Positions 1 to 9,912 of a stretch of DNA of 21,221 nucleotides are shown piece after piece. The DNA comes from Botryllus schlosseri (taxonomy: Eukaryota > Chordata > Ascidiacea > Stolidobranchia > Styelidae), in assembly GCA_000444245.1 (NCBI GenBank), contig ATSW01001029.1:1-21221 (forward strand), in the 5' to 3' direction. The notes beneath the pieces were generated by a model. The model was not told where the DNA came from. It did not search any database and saw only the letters and a list, made by a program, of their open reading frames with translations. Made by a program: the position numbers and the translations under genes. Within the stretch, counting starts at the first letter, position 1; every line of letters starts with the position of its first letter.

Positions 1-173
1 CTCAGGGGCCCATTACAGCTGTAGGATTATTGCTAGCGTTCAATTCCGATACGTTCAAACTAAATAAGCGGATATGACAGATCTGGACAAAGAAGAATTC
101 GCGAATACTTGGAAATTGAATCAAATTCTGAATCAAATATCGAATCATAGTTCATTTTCGAGAATGGCAAATG

Positions 174-572
174 CAGACTTGGACAACTAGATAACTAAAT
201 TAATTAGAGAAAAGGTCGGAAATTTAATTCTAATCTAATTTGTGAAATGATTTCATCGTGTAAATCAAATTCAAATCGAATTATTTCTGGTTTTCTTGTA
301 AATGCTACAGGAAAACTGTATTGTGCCAAACGAGCCAAGGTTGCTGTGCAGACATTTGCCATTCTCGCGCTCACGTGACTGTACTACGAGGTGATAGATA
401 TTCAATGCCAAATTTTTCGCGAATCCAATAATTCTAGTTCAAATCTAATTTCAAAATGCCTTGGTCTCAGGATACAATTCTAATTTTAATATAACTTTGG
501 AAAAAATACGCAGCTATAATTCTGCCTCTATTCTAATACGGAAAAGATGAAAATTTTCTAACAGTTAAGCTG
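174..572 (+). repeat. Family A MITE-like element, near full length (copy A1)
   Basis: About 400 bp. It starts CAGACTTGGACAACTAG and ends with a decayed inverse, TTTTCTAACAGTTAAGCTG. Inside are the family hallmarks: TAATTCTAATCTAATTTGTG, TTCTGGTTTTCTTGTAAATG, CGAGCCAAGGTTGCTG, CATTTGCCATTCTCG, and AATT-rich motifs near the right end. It has no coding potential. CAG...CTG ends suggest a non-autonomous DNA transposon. Flanks TGGCAAAT and TGGCATTT are a weak hint of an 8 bp target duplication, as in hAT elements. It lies in the intron downstream of the second OATP exon. Confidence 0.75.
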
Positions 573-595
573 TGGCATTTTAAGGATAGGCAAAG

Positions 596-690
596 TTAGA
601 TTAGAAACATAACGAGAGCTTGGAGACATTTCACAAATTATATTAGCATTAGATTACTGTCATTTCGCCCTAATTAGTCCAAGTCCAAGG
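596..690 (-). repeat. Family A element, end fragment (A2)
   Basis: Reverse-oriented fragment of the left end of family A. It shows CATTTCACAAATTATATTAG, AGATTACTGTCATTTCGCCC, TAATTAG and the terminal TCCAAGTCC. It lies about 95 bp beyond the second OATP exon's donor, so an element end sits close to a host splice site. Confidence 0.6.
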
Positions 691-784
691 AAATGACGTC
701 ATAATCCCATAGAATAAGTCACAAGACGTGCACAATGGATCAAAGTATAAGTCGCCGCTAATCCTGCTACTCAATCTCCCGCAC

Positions 785-925
785 CTGTTCCATTTCGATC
801 CGTAGTAGCTGACAAACAAAATCACGCTGAGATTCCCGAAATGGAAGCAGCTCTGCAGAAACCCGATTTGAAAAGTGCTGAGACGGTACCGCCTCTCGAT
901 CGATGTCAAAGCGCTCTTGCTGTAC
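785..925 (-). CDS. SLCO/OATP transporter, second coding exon (TM1-TM2 loop and TM2)
   Basis: This 141 nt internal exon continues the SLCO/OATP gene. It begins after an acceptor, TTATTTTCGCAG, with the AG at 927-926. Its first base completes the split Gly codon from the upstream exon. It encodes residues 171-217: the short loop YSKSALTSIERRYRLST, then TM2 at about 191-211 (IGFLQSCFHFGNLSVILFVSY) and YGSKWN. This is the classic OATP pattern: an ITxIERRF-type loop, then S..(I/F)GNL..I.FVSY(F/Y)G(S/A)K. The donor is AACAG|GTGCGG (intron starts at 784). The reading frame stays open past it to 670, but the translation there (CGRLSSRISG) no longer fits the family, so I place the boundary at 785. The Leu at residue 177 is a TTG, not a start. 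The remaining exons lie beyond the left edge. The family call is secure; the exact donor is probable. Confidence 0.88.
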
Positions 926-1099
926 CTGCGAAAATAACAGAGCGCCCGATTATATAATTGTTAGGGCGATTACATTTTGACCCAAAACTTGGGATTTTGC
1001 AATAATAAATGTACGTTTTGACAATTTTCGACATTAAAAAACTTGATTATGACAAAATGTTGCCTTCAAGTGTTTAAATTGTTGCACTTAATGTTCGAA

Positions 1100-1435
1100 T
1101 TGTAATACTTTTCTACTTTGCTGGTTGGAACTGTATGTCCTTACCAAGCAGCTATAGGCAAGAATTAGCAAACTTTCAACTCCTTCAGCTTCACATCTAC
1201 CAGTTGAAATCGAGCCAAATTTGTTTTGCAGAGTTTTTGTATACAACTCATACAATAATTTCATGGGGACAGTAAAATTTGAAGAATATTTTTTTATATT
1301 CGAAATTTTCAACTACTATAGCTTCACATCTAGCTCTTATGATCGAGCAATATTTGGTTTGCGTTTTTTCAGGCGACCTAACAATTTAATCAATGGGTCT
1401 GGAAAAAAGTTATTTTTGAACAACCCTACCAACCA
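1100..1435 (+). repeat. Family E repeat with about 133 bp internal tandem units, locus 1
   Basis: At least two head-to-tail units. GCTTCACATCTA occurs at about 1189 and 1320. GCCAAATTTG at 1214 and its variant GCAATATTTG at 1347 fall 133 bp apart. Each unit ends with an ATGGGG/ATGGGT...AAAA(A/G)TT stretch. The same unit recurs at 16745-17130. AT-rich, with no coding support; the small ORFs here are chance. The outer limits are uncertain. Confidence 0.6.
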
Positions 1436-1967
1436 CGCCTGCATAAAAAACCTCGGGAGGAATTTTGCAGTGGGCTTAAAATGACTACAGATGCCGCACG
1501 ACTTGAAATCAAAACAGCAGAAAAATATAGTGTTTGCGTATATGCTCAATTCCCTTCAAGATATGTAGACTTACTTGGAATTGAAAGTCAACACAGCGAT
1601 ATGACTTGAATTTCAAATATTGATATTGCAAGATCACTGCCCACGACCGCAAATAGTGCCGGTAAGTGACAACATCATTTTCAATGTCCAGACAAACTGA
1701 CTTTCCTCTTCACCAATTAGTGCTAATCTGTCCTGATCGGTTATGTAAAACATGAATAATTACTCTGTTACCATACGTGAATGACAAGCATGTATGTAAG
1801 TGTTAATAATTCAACCTCCGGTGAACCCTTTTTGTCACACTCAATGCAAAGTGGTATGCGAAAAGCAAGTTTGTATGACATTAACGCATTGGGCCCTTGA
1901 GTGAAAGCATATTCGCAAATTGGTATACCAGTATCACTGCTGAAAAAGAGATATACGTGTAACCACA
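1436..1967. other. Intronic stretch, no recognised feature
   Basis: Unique-looking AT-rich intron sequence between family E and C1. The only ORFs are short and start and stop at random. Confidence 0.5.
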
Positions 1968-2617
1968 GTGTCCTATATGGTGTGGACATAAGCAAATCTC
2001 ACGGCTCAGTGAAATTGGTATACGTCACACTTTCTATTTGGTCAAATGTAATTTGACGGTAGTTTTTGACCAGCTTGCCGAGCATTAAATTCGATAAAAC
2101 GGGTATCAATCGAAAGCTGCCGCTGTACTGACTGCGTAAATATGAATTTTATTCTGCTCATGGTCCTGGAACTCCCCAAAATCATCCTCGAATATTGCAT
2201 TGTAATGGAGTTTGGTATAGTGACGCAACGATACCGTTTGGGAGCAGGTGAGAAGCAGTGCGAACCGCAAACGTATTGGACATTGTTGCGCAACCGATTG
2301 AGCATTCACACTCTCACTCTCGTGCGTACTTGCTCCTGAGCTGCTCAGACGACATGGATGCGTCACAATACCAAACTCCGTTGCAATGCAACATTCGAGG
2401 CTGATTTTGGGGGGTTCCAGGACCATGAGCAGAATAAAATTTATATTTACGCAATCAGTACAGCGCAGCTTTCGATTGATACCCGTTTTATCGAATTTAA
2501 TGCTCGGCAAGCCGGTCAAAAATTACCGTCAAATTGCCTTCGACCAAATGGAAAGTGTGACTTAGACCAATTTCACTGAGCCGTGAGATGTGCTTGTAAC
2601 CACACCATATAGGACAC
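1968..2617. repeat. Family C foldback element, about 650 bp near-perfect palindrome (C1)
   Basis: Left terminus GTGTCCTATATGGTGTGG (1968-1985) is exactly the reverse complement of CCACACCATATAGGACAC (2600-2617). Similarity continues inward for about 280 bp on each side. For example, GGCTCAGTGAAATTGGT pairs with ACCAATTTCACTGAGCC, and AAACGGGTATCAATCGAAAG with CTTTCGATTGATACCCGTTT. An unpaired centre of roughly 85 bp remains. The overlapping ORFs seen on both strands here are mirror images of the same arms, not genes. Consistent with a non-autonomous foldback/MITE DNA transposon; the superfamily is unknown. Confidence 0.85.
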
Positions 2618-2629
2618 GATGACACCATA

Positions 2630-3034
2630 GTGTCTTAAATGGCGTGGACACAGCGAGATTGAACGGCTCACTGCATTTAGGTTACATCATACTTCCATTT
2701 GGCCAAAGGCAATTTTACGGCCATTTTTGACCGGCTTGCCGAGTGGTAAATTTTATAAAACGGTTTTCAATGGAAAGCTGCTGCTGTACTGATTACGAAA
2801 ATATGAATTTTATTCTGGTTCGATCGAAGTTCTGGCCCTGGAACCCCCCAAAATCAGTCTCGAATTTTGCATTGTGATGGAACTTGGCACTGGGACGCTG
2901 CAATGCTGTCCAGCAAAACGAGACTGCAGCTCAGGAGCAAGAGTTAGACAGCATTGTTGCATCACCATACCAAGCTGCATCACAATGCAAATGTCTAGGC
3001 TGATTTTGGGGGGCTCCAGGGCCAGAACTTCGAT
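2630..3034. repeat. Family C foldback element, diverged and missing its outer right arm (C2)
   Basis: Begins GTGTCTTAAATGGCGTGG, 12 bp after C1 ends, and follows the same order as C1's left arm: AACGGCTCACTG, GACCGGCTTGCCGAG, ATGAATTTTATTCTGG. It has its own inverted pair, ATCGAAGTTCTGGCCCTGG with CCAGGGCCAGAACTTCGAT (to 3034). The outer right arm is absent, and family B sequence starts instead at about 3022. It is clearly more diverged from C1 than C1's arms are from each other, so it is not a recent tandem duplicate. Confidence 0.75.
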
Positions 3035-3212
3035 ATACAATTTAGTAGTAGGCCCTATATTCAATTCATCTTGAAATAATCCCGAATATTTTCGGCTGAC
3101 AGGGGGGATAGTCTCTGACGATTAGGCACCCCCTTATGAGTGTCAGCCGAAAATTTTCGGGTTTATTTCAATATGAATATATTATTCAATTGTATATTGT
3201 TGCAATAATCCA
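3022..3212. repeat. Family B foldback, short form with both arms (B1)
   Basis: The left arm, ATTCATCTTGAAATAATCCC then GAATATTTTCGGCTGACAG, faces the right arm, GTGTCAGCCGAAAATTTTCG then GGTTTATTTCAATATGAAT. About 35 bp lie between them. The left outer end (CAGAACTTCGATATACAATT) overlaps the right side of C2. It lacks the internal region found in B2 and B5. Confidence 0.7.
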
Positions 3213-3718
3213 TGCCGAATTAATATTGAGTTAGCGGTAGGTCTATATGTTGCAACGCCACAAAGGGAAAAGTTCTTGGAAACGCGTCGTTTGGCCATTA
3301 CACTATTACAGGGCGCAGAATTTCCTAAAGATCATTCCCATACGCTTAAGAGCGCGAACCCATTGACAAATTTGCACAGAGGATTGGAAAATTAGATTAG
3401 AGGACCCGGCCGCAGATTAACGTGGCTAAGGCCGTCCATCAAAGTTATTCGGCGGTTGCTCACTTCAAATCCTTGTGGTGGATACACATGGTAAAAGGCG
3501 GTGCCAATTTGAGTCACAAAGCAAGAGAATTTCCAATCCCCGTAATCCCTTGCCGAATCGCTTTGATGAGCGAATACACGTTTGACGTATCGACATGCAA
3601 TGCATATGGATCTCGTGTACTTCAAAGGGAAATATGAGGGGTATTGAGCGAGCAAGGTATCAGAACTTACGTCCTCTGTTCAAGGTTACTTAACTATTTT
3701 TAGCTGGCTGCCACGCGT
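3213..3718. other. Intronic stretch, no recognised feature
   Basis: Between B1 and B2. Overlapping 71-87 aa ORFs on both strands (3392-3655) have no recognisable motif. Confidence 0.45.
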
Positions 3719-4045
3719 CTGGGGTGATCATCAGCAACTAATGGAGAGTCGATAAGAACATTGTGTAACGAAAGATCGTATCGTCAAAATACATCAAAAT
3801 ACGTCAACCTAGTTTGTACCAACAAAAGTAGTTCGTGTATAATCTAAAAATAGTTCATTGAGCTTAAGCCATCTGGTCACCACGATAATTCGAGTTTTTC
3901 ATGCCCGCGATACGATTATTGATAGTATATACAATATTCAATTCTCTACTAGTAGCTAACGATTACCCCTACCGTGTGTCAGCCGTAAATATTCTAGTTT
4001 ACTTCAATACAAACATATTATCCAATTGTATGTAGTGTTGAGCCT
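3719..4045. repeat. Family B element with internal region (B2)
   Basis: Truncated left arm (GGGGTGATCATCAGCAACTA), then the internal segment shared with B5 (CGTCAACCTAGTTTGTACCA, GTAGTTCGTGTATAATC), then the right arm (AATTCTCTACTAGTAGC, CGATTACCCCTACC, GTGTCAGCCGTAAATATTC). The left arm's outer part is missing. The 507 bp just before it (3213-3718) hold only chance ORFs. Confidence 0.6.
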
Positions 4046-4941
4046 TCAGATCTTCCCTCGACCCTCACTGCCGTAAATCGCGTTTAAATTCGGACAGTAT
4101 TCGACCCCATGAACTAGCTACGAAATCCCATTGCTTCCATGCATACAAAGAAAAAAATCCAGCACGTGGGAAAGAACTCCACATTCCATTCCACATACTT
4201 ACGCATCCAATGTTTGTTTAGTGGGATTACGGCTTCTACAGAGCGTGGTTTTATCACTTTTGAAAATTTAACCACTCAAGCCCTAATCATTAGTTGTTGG
4301 TGCTTTGGAGATAATCCTTTAGGAACATAGGATCGCGGTTTAGTGGTCAACTTTCGGATTTTGAGTTTTACCGTCCACTGTTTTGTGTTCCTACATCAAT
4401 CAGTACTGCGTCCACTTGAAGACATTGTGGATTGATAGTTATGAACAGCTCCGTGCCATAAGCTGACCTTAATTAAACCCTAAGTCGGCTTCTGTAAATC
4501 TGCGTAAGTATTGATTGCCATCTTCCTAAGTATAACCACGTGAGGTTTAAAATCGACGTGAAGGCGTCATATATCGAAGCTATGTTAGAGTGAGGTAAAT
4601 ATCGATAAAATCGCCCATAGGATTGCCTTCAAATAGCATATTCTGGTCCAATTTACGCCGACAGAATGGGTCGAGTTTGTGACCACGATACTGATGAAAA
4701 AATGCATGTAATGATACTAAATTCGCGCAAGTATAGAAATGAGGCTAAATCTATTACAAGACGAAAGTAAGCGGGTTTACATGTTTCTGTTTGTAAAGTA
4801 GCTTAGGACCGTAAAAACAACGCGAATCCATCCATAAAATGTAATTTTGATCGATTTTTGTGATAAAACATGAAAAGCCGAGAGTAATTATTTTAACTCC
4901 GTGTGTTGAAGCTGACGTATTGAAGTGAATTAGTGATGGGC
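4046..4941. other. Intronic stretch, no recognised feature
   Basis: About 900 bp before the first SINE. No repeat family member, exon or RNA gene recognised. Confidence 0.5.
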
Positions 4942-5143
4942 GGTGACGAGACAGCGTAGTGGTATAATCCACAGCTGCATCACCATAGGGTTGCGGGTGC
5001 GAGTCCGACCGAGGTCGACTCCAGAATTCCTACCTAAGTGTTGGAGGTTTATCTTGACTGCTCCTCGCCATGTCATCCTTGTAAGCGGCGTCTTATAAAA
5101 AGCCTATATGTGGGCCGTGCTACAAGTCGGGCGGAATAAAAAT
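4942..5143 (+). repeat. tRNA-derived SINE (copy 1)
   Basis: About 200 bp with a Pol III internal promoter: A box-like AGCGTAGTGG (4953-4962) and B box-like GGGTGCGAGTCC (4995-5006), 32 bp apart as in a tRNA gene. A tRNA-unrelated body follows (GACCGAGGTCGACTCC, GTTGGAGGTTTATC, GTGGGCCGTGCTACAAGTCG), ending GCGGAATAAAAATGG. Same family as 9534-9740. It is not a functional tRNA: the acceptor stem and 3' half do not fold canonically. Confidence 0.8.
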
Positions 5144-5420
5144 GGAAAATTGGCCTTGTGTAAATGCCCATAATAGTCGACAAACACAATGAATACCTCA
5201 AACAGTGACGGGAGAGTAGAAGTAACCAGTATGTGGTAACTTGCATCCACAAAAAATATCACATGCCACTTTATCATTTACTACGGCGATTAAGTATTAC
5301 CACAAGAATGAGCACCACCAGTGACAATCAATATTTTTTCCGTTTCGCAAGTTTTGTCAAATGGAAGAATTGGAAGCAATCCACCACATATAACCAGTCG
5401 CAGAACCAGATATGATGATT

Positions 5421-5745
5421 CAGAGTACACGACAACGAGATATTATAGTTATCTAATCACACAAATTAGGCCGAAATGCCGGTAATCTAATTCTAATCTA
5501 ATTTGTGAAATGTTTCTTTGCTCTAATTTTAATTCTAATCTAATTTCTTGTTTTCCTGAAAAATGCTGGAGGAGAACTGAAACGTGCGAAACGAGCCAAG
5601 CTTGCTGTACAGACATATGCCATTCTCTTGTTGATGAAAATGTTCTGATTTGATACGAACCGAACCGAACTTATTCAATTTCCAAGTTTTCGCGAATTCT
5701 GGGATTCTAGCCCTACTCTAATTTGTAGAAGCTGAAACTTCACTA
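5421..5745 (+). repeat. Family A element (A3)
   Basis: Decayed left end CAGAGTACACGACAACGAGA, then the core GCCGAAATGCCGGTAATC, TAATTCTAATCTAATTTGTG, GCGAAACGAGCCAAGCTTGC and CATATGCCATTCTCTTG, ending GAAGCTGAAACTTCACTATC. Similar in length and order to A1 but more diverged at both ends. Confidence 0.65.
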
Positions 5746-6664
5746 TCAGTACTATCTGTACTATATGCACAGTACAGTTGGGAATTTCCACAACTAATAA
5801 GCACCGCATACGCATTATTATGATTTGGCATCCCTATTTACATTGACTTGGTCAAGGGGCCGCCAGGACTTTGCAACAGAAGTTTCTGTGATTGTACAAT
5901 GGCTAAAATAATGACCACTGTCCGGTGGAGTCGACGGAATGTGTAGAAATCAATGCGCTCCGTCCGGAACAGGTTTATTCGTACTTGAAACAACAGTCGT
6001 TCGTTCAGCGCGCGTTATAATCACCCAGAGTATGAAGCCGATAAATTATTGATGTGGCGTGGAAAGACATCAAGGGAATATTTTCAAAACATGATTCTTG
6101 ATTAAAATACTTGTAGTCAAAATACGTATAAAGATACATAGGAATCAGGTCGGAAATGCCAGGCGTTTACAAAGACTTATACGTGAATGACATCTATAAT
6201 TCTACATAGTTGAATCCAAGTGTTACATATGCCAAGCAATTGCAAAGCCCACAATATCAATTTTGTACAGATAGCATATAGTTTCAGCAATTTGTTATCC
6301 ACATTCGAATTTTAGCGTCATACAATTAAAGAAATTCCAAAAAACACTCTTTAATTTATGTTCATTCACGAAATAATTGTGGGTCCCCTCCGAGCTCCCC
6401 CAATTAGGGGGGTGGGATGCGGCAGTTACGGCCCTGGGCATTGGGCTCAGCCGTGCGTGGTTATGGTTTCTCAATCACGCCAAGCGGCGAACAGAAATGC
6501 GCTAACGTTTTATTTGTTTATGGTGCTGTGTTTCCGAGCTGGCATAACGATGGATTAAGCGACGGAATGCGCACGGATTCGCGACGATTTTAACCGCATT
6601 ACGTTTTCAAATGTGATTAAATGTCGTTTAAGCCATGATTTGAATTCTCGTCCTATTTGGCAAA
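5746..6664. other. Intronic stretch with a GC-rich patch
   Basis: Mostly featureless. At 6383-6470 there is an unusually GC-rich patch with an inverted run, CCCCCAATTAGGGGG, followed by GGGATGCGGCAGTTACGGCC. It may be a transposon end of a family not otherwise present here. No partner end was found. Confidence 0.4.
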
Positions 6665-6793
6665 AACTGTACTGTTTGAAACAACAAAACTGTGCAGCAA
6701 TAATTCCAATTGTAGTTTAATTTGAAGAAAAGCTGTAATTCTAATTCTAATCTAATTTGGACAAACCGAAATTTTCTAGTTTTCCAGCTCTGG
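6665..6793 (+). repeat. Family A element, right-end fragment (A4)
   Basis: Only the right part is present: AACTGTGCAGCAATAATTCC, AGCTGTAATTCTAATTCTAA, then CCGAAATTTTCTAGTTTTCC and AGCTCTG. The left half is missing. Confidence 0.55.
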
Positions 6794-7463
6794 TACGGAC
6801 CGGCCCTTTCTCCGTGAAATCGGTCAGTGCGATTGTAATCCAACCCCAGTGTCGCGCAAATTGTACAAGTGCCTGAATCGTACAAGCTATCTGATGAGCG
6901 TGGATTATCCGTTGATTAAACATACAACCAAAGACCCGAGAAGGTCGCGGGGAATCGCATGGATGAGCGAATGGTTCCGACAGATAGATGCTTCAGAAAA
7001 TCATTCCGTTTAAATTTACGCAGAGTCACAACCGTACAGGTTCCAAAACTAACATGTGATCAAATATGTACAGTGCGTAGCGTAGGATCATTTCTCTCAT
7101 TGACAAGTCTACAACTATTGACACGATTACACACAACAAAGCTATAGAGCTTCGGCTCTTGTAATGATCAAATATCGCCTTCCACGAAAGGTATCAAGGA
7201 AATTAGGCCTGCAATTTACAGCACGATCTGGGTTTATGCATTTCTGACTCGTTTACCGATGCCGAACGTGTGGCGCGGTGTTCTGAGAATGATGGCGCAA
7301 TGCATGACTTATCCGCCAATATCAACAAAACGGAAATTATAATACGGTTACGGTACAGGCACAAGCTTCGCTCTGATTTAGTAAAATCTGCAAAAGATAC
7401 TTCGACATATCGACCATCACTTGGGAAGCATATTTGATTAGGCTTTGCTTGTATGCTTGTTTG
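6794..7463. other. Intronic stretch, no recognised feature
   Basis: Between A4 and the 7464 duplication. The longest ORF (93 codons, minus strand, 7484..7203) shows no family motif. Confidence 0.45.
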
Positions 7464-7519
7464 TTTAGTCCTGTTCGTGATCACTGATCACTGATTTTAG
7501 TCCTGTTCGTGATCACTGA
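7464..7519 (+). repeat. Tandem duplication, 24 bp unit at 32 bp period
   Basis: TTTAGTCCTGTTCGTGATCA followed by CTGA is present at 7464-7487 and identically at 7496-7519, with TCACTGAT between. The second copy runs directly into the end of family A copy A5. The identity implies a recent local duplication. Confidence 0.8.
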
Positions 7520-7838
7520 ACTGGGAAATTTCCATCTTTTTCAAATTCGATTAAAATTAGAATTACAGCTATACAGTTTTGTCCGAATTAGATTAGAATT
7601 AGAATTACAGGTCCAGCTCATATCAAATCAGGTATCAAATCGGCGACAGTCGGTGCAGCAAGCTCAACTCCTTTCGCACGACACAGTTCTCCTGTAGCAT
7701 TTTCGGAAAATCCAGAAATTATATTTCAGTTAAAATGAAGGCGTAGAATCATTTCACAAATTAGATTAGAATTAGATTACCGGTATTTCGCTCTAATTAG
7801 AAAAATTAAACAACTAGAATTATCTGGTTGTACAATGT
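7515..7838 (-). repeat. Family A element, near full length (A5)
   Basis: Reverse-oriented copy. Its right end is near 7515 (CTGAACTGGGAAATTTCC) and its left end near 7838 (CTAATTAGAAAAATTAAACA then TATCTGGTTGTACA). Core landmarks on the opposite strand include GTTCTCCTGTAGCATTTTCG and CATTTCACAAATTAGATTAG. It abuts the tandem duplication at 7464-7519. Confidence 0.65.
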
Positions 7839-8234
7839 ACATAGTACATCGCACATCTTTGATCAGATCACCATCGTTTCTACGAGGCTCTATCAATGAA
7901 AATGACTAATTTCTAGTTACAATCAGTGTCATATTTTTTATTCATTAATTAGCGATGTCTTTATCCGAACAAGTTCAAAATTCAATTCGATAGAGAACTA
8001 AGATAAACCGTGATTCATCAAAAATGATACTGATTTTCGAATATTCTGCTAAAAACATCGCCATCCGTACCGATTTCGATGCAACATGACAAGTGTGGAA
8101 GGTGGACAACGTTAAACTATAGAAGTATGTGCCCTGTATAGGTCCGTGCTTCGCACAGACTTAGAAAAGGCCTATATGCAATATTGATGAAGTTGTGGCT
8201 ATCAGCACAAGCAGTTCATTGTTTTCGCATTCTA

Positions 8235-8335
8235 TTTTAATAAGCCCGCATATTTTCGGGTTCATTACAATATGAATATACTATTCGATTGTAGCCTATA
8301 TTGGAGTTCTGCGCCTCTAAGAAGCTCCTTTGAAT
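8235..8335 (+). repeat. Family B right arm, solo (B3)
   Basis: Shows CATATTTTCGGGTTCATTAC, AATATGAATATACTATTCGA and the outer end GGAGTTCTGCGCCTCTAAGA. Its last part is the reverse complement of the outer start of B7, which extends the element end beyond the TTGAAG motif. Confidence 0.55.
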
Positions 8336-9330
8336 AAGGGACCGCACAATATCAAAATATCGCAGATGCCTTCGACAAAAAGGCTTCGAAAGCGACAGGG
8401 CGATAAATAATGTCAAAATGCCTATGATGTCCCAAGCATTTACGTGCTACAGACTTCACATGCTACCTGGGTCAACGAAACATATTCTCGTCGACTCTAA
8501 TGTATCTGTTGTTGAATTTGTATCATCCCCGTTAATAATATTCAGCCCTCAAGGTTACCAGACCTTGTAGGGTGACACTGTTATTATAGGGGCTATGTAT
8601 AATATATCATGCGTTCTGTATATTGAACTTACATACAATAGGGTGTCTCTATGTACCCTGAGCAATACAATTCATAGGAATAGCCCCTTCAATAAATTGT
8701 ATCGAAGCGGCGCACAAAACCTTTCGTGTGATAAGCGTCAATATCGGACTAAGGGCCACTTTAAAGCAATAATAATAATAATGAGTCGCCTTGACGCAAA
8801 AGTTACCCTTTAACAAATTGAAACACGAGCGAATCGTGTGATTTGCCATAAAAAGAGCTTGTTGTGGTCAGCGTTACGCTGTTCACAATTGAGTGTTGGA
8901 ACGTAAGTTAGCTGGGATCATTAACAAATGTCAACACGGCTACACTACGGCACCAATGCTGTCGCTATAATAATCAAATCGTACGCAGTTGATTAATCGC
9001 ATTTCTAAGGCGTCATATCACCATCACCATCAATAGCACGCGGGTCAAGCGCGCTAATGAACCATGCGGTGCCATTCACAATCCACGTTATTATTTGTCG
9101 CTATACCAGGCTGATCCACTAAATGCAATGAGGCGGAACCGGATCTGAGGCGAACCGAGACTGCGAACTTTTCTACGGCAGCTGGAATGGTACTTCTCAA
9201 TATTTCAAGTACGTTACGAACCCCGCGTTAATTATATTTACATTTCGAGCCGGAATCAAATTGTATCCGAGGTTGGCGCTCGGCATCTTTGATGCGTATG
9301 ACCGGATTCTAATTTGGCGATACCATTGCC
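8336..9330. other. Intronic stretch, no recognised feature
   Basis: About 1 kb apart from the AAT run and a short CATCACCATCACCATCA run near 9017. Nothing else recognised. Confidence 0.5.
8768..8783 (+). repeat. Short (AAT)n microsatellite
   Basis: Five AAT repeats. Unlike the similar run at 16044, no LINE sequence precedes it. Confidence 0.6.
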
Positions 9331-9450
9331 GATATACGATGTTCTTTCCAATTCTGTACTAGTTGCTGACGATATTCCTGACGAGAATCAGACGAAAATA
9401 TTCGAGTTTATTTCAATACGAATATATTAGTCAATTGTGCATTTCAATAT
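9331..9450 (+). repeat. Family B right arm, solo (B4)
   Basis: GATATACGATGTTCTTTCC, CTGTACTAGTTGCTGACGAT, TCCTGACGAGAATCAGACG and GAGTTTATTTCAATACGAAT follow the order of the B8 and B2 right arms. The left arm and interior are absent. Confidence 0.6.
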
Positions 9451-9533
9451 ATGATTGCTTTTCCATTTCACTCGTACTAATATAATTTGACTATACGCCT
9501 CATCTGTCTCCATTCAATTTCGAGCACTGAAAC

Positions 9534-9740
9534 CCGTGGCGAGATAGCGCGGTGGTACAATCCACAGCTGCCACACCAATGGGTTGCGCGTTCGCGTCCG
9601 ACCGAGGTCGACTCCAGAATTCCTACCAAGTGTTGGAGGTTTATCTAAGCTCCTCTTCGCCATCTCATCCGCGTTATCGGCTACTTATAAAAGCTTAGAA
9701 GTGGGCCGTGCTACAGGTCGGCAGCTACGGAATAAAAAAA
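9534..9740 (+). repeat. tRNA-derived SINE (copy 2)
   Basis: Same structure as the copy at 4942. The A box-like sequence is TAGCGCGGTGG (9545-9555) and the B box-like one GCGTTCGCGTCC (9588-9599). The body has GTTGGAGGTTTATCTAAGC and GTGGGCCGTGCTACAGGTCG, and the tail is GGAATAAAAAAATGA. It differs from copy 1 by scattered substitutions and small indels, so neither looks very recent. An ORF covering it is fortuitous. Confidence 0.8.
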
Positions 9741-9769
9741 TGAGGGAAATCTTATCAAATCAGAGTTCA

Positions 9770-9912
9770 ATCAGAGTTCTGTAGCATTTTCAGGAACACC
9801 AGAAGATTAGAATTAAAATTAGAGCATAGCCACACTTCACAAATTAGATTACCGGAATTTCGCTTTAACTATTTTAATTGGACAGCAAAAATTGTCTAGT
9901 TGTCCAAGTTTG
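9770..9912 (-). repeat. Family A element, left-half fragment (A6)
   Basis: Reverse-oriented fragment with GTTCTGTAGCATTTTCAGG, TTCACAAATTAGATTACCGG and a well-kept terminus GTCTAGTTGTCCAAGTTTG. It begins about 30 bp after the tail of the SINE at 9534-9740. Confidence 0.6.

Noticed and set aside
670-784. Extension of the OATP exon past 785
   Set aside because: The frame is open but the peptide departs from the family directly after the AACAG|GTGCGG donor.
1964-1970. CACAGTG at the left edge of C1, identical to the V(D)J RSS heptamer / Transib-style end
   Set aside because: The right edge and C2 give CATCGTG and CATAGTG, and no nonamer-like sequence follows at a 12 or 23 bp spacing. Most likely coincidence.
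2042-2579. Several 65-137 aa ORFs on both strands in the family C element
   Set aside because: They are mirror-image translations of the two palindrome arms, share the same peptide pieces on opposite strands and have no domain.
4942-5015. Possible true tRNA gene
   Set aside because: A and B boxes are present, but it continues into a conserved non-tRNA body shared with 9534-9740 and does not fold as a standard tRNA, so it is a SINE.
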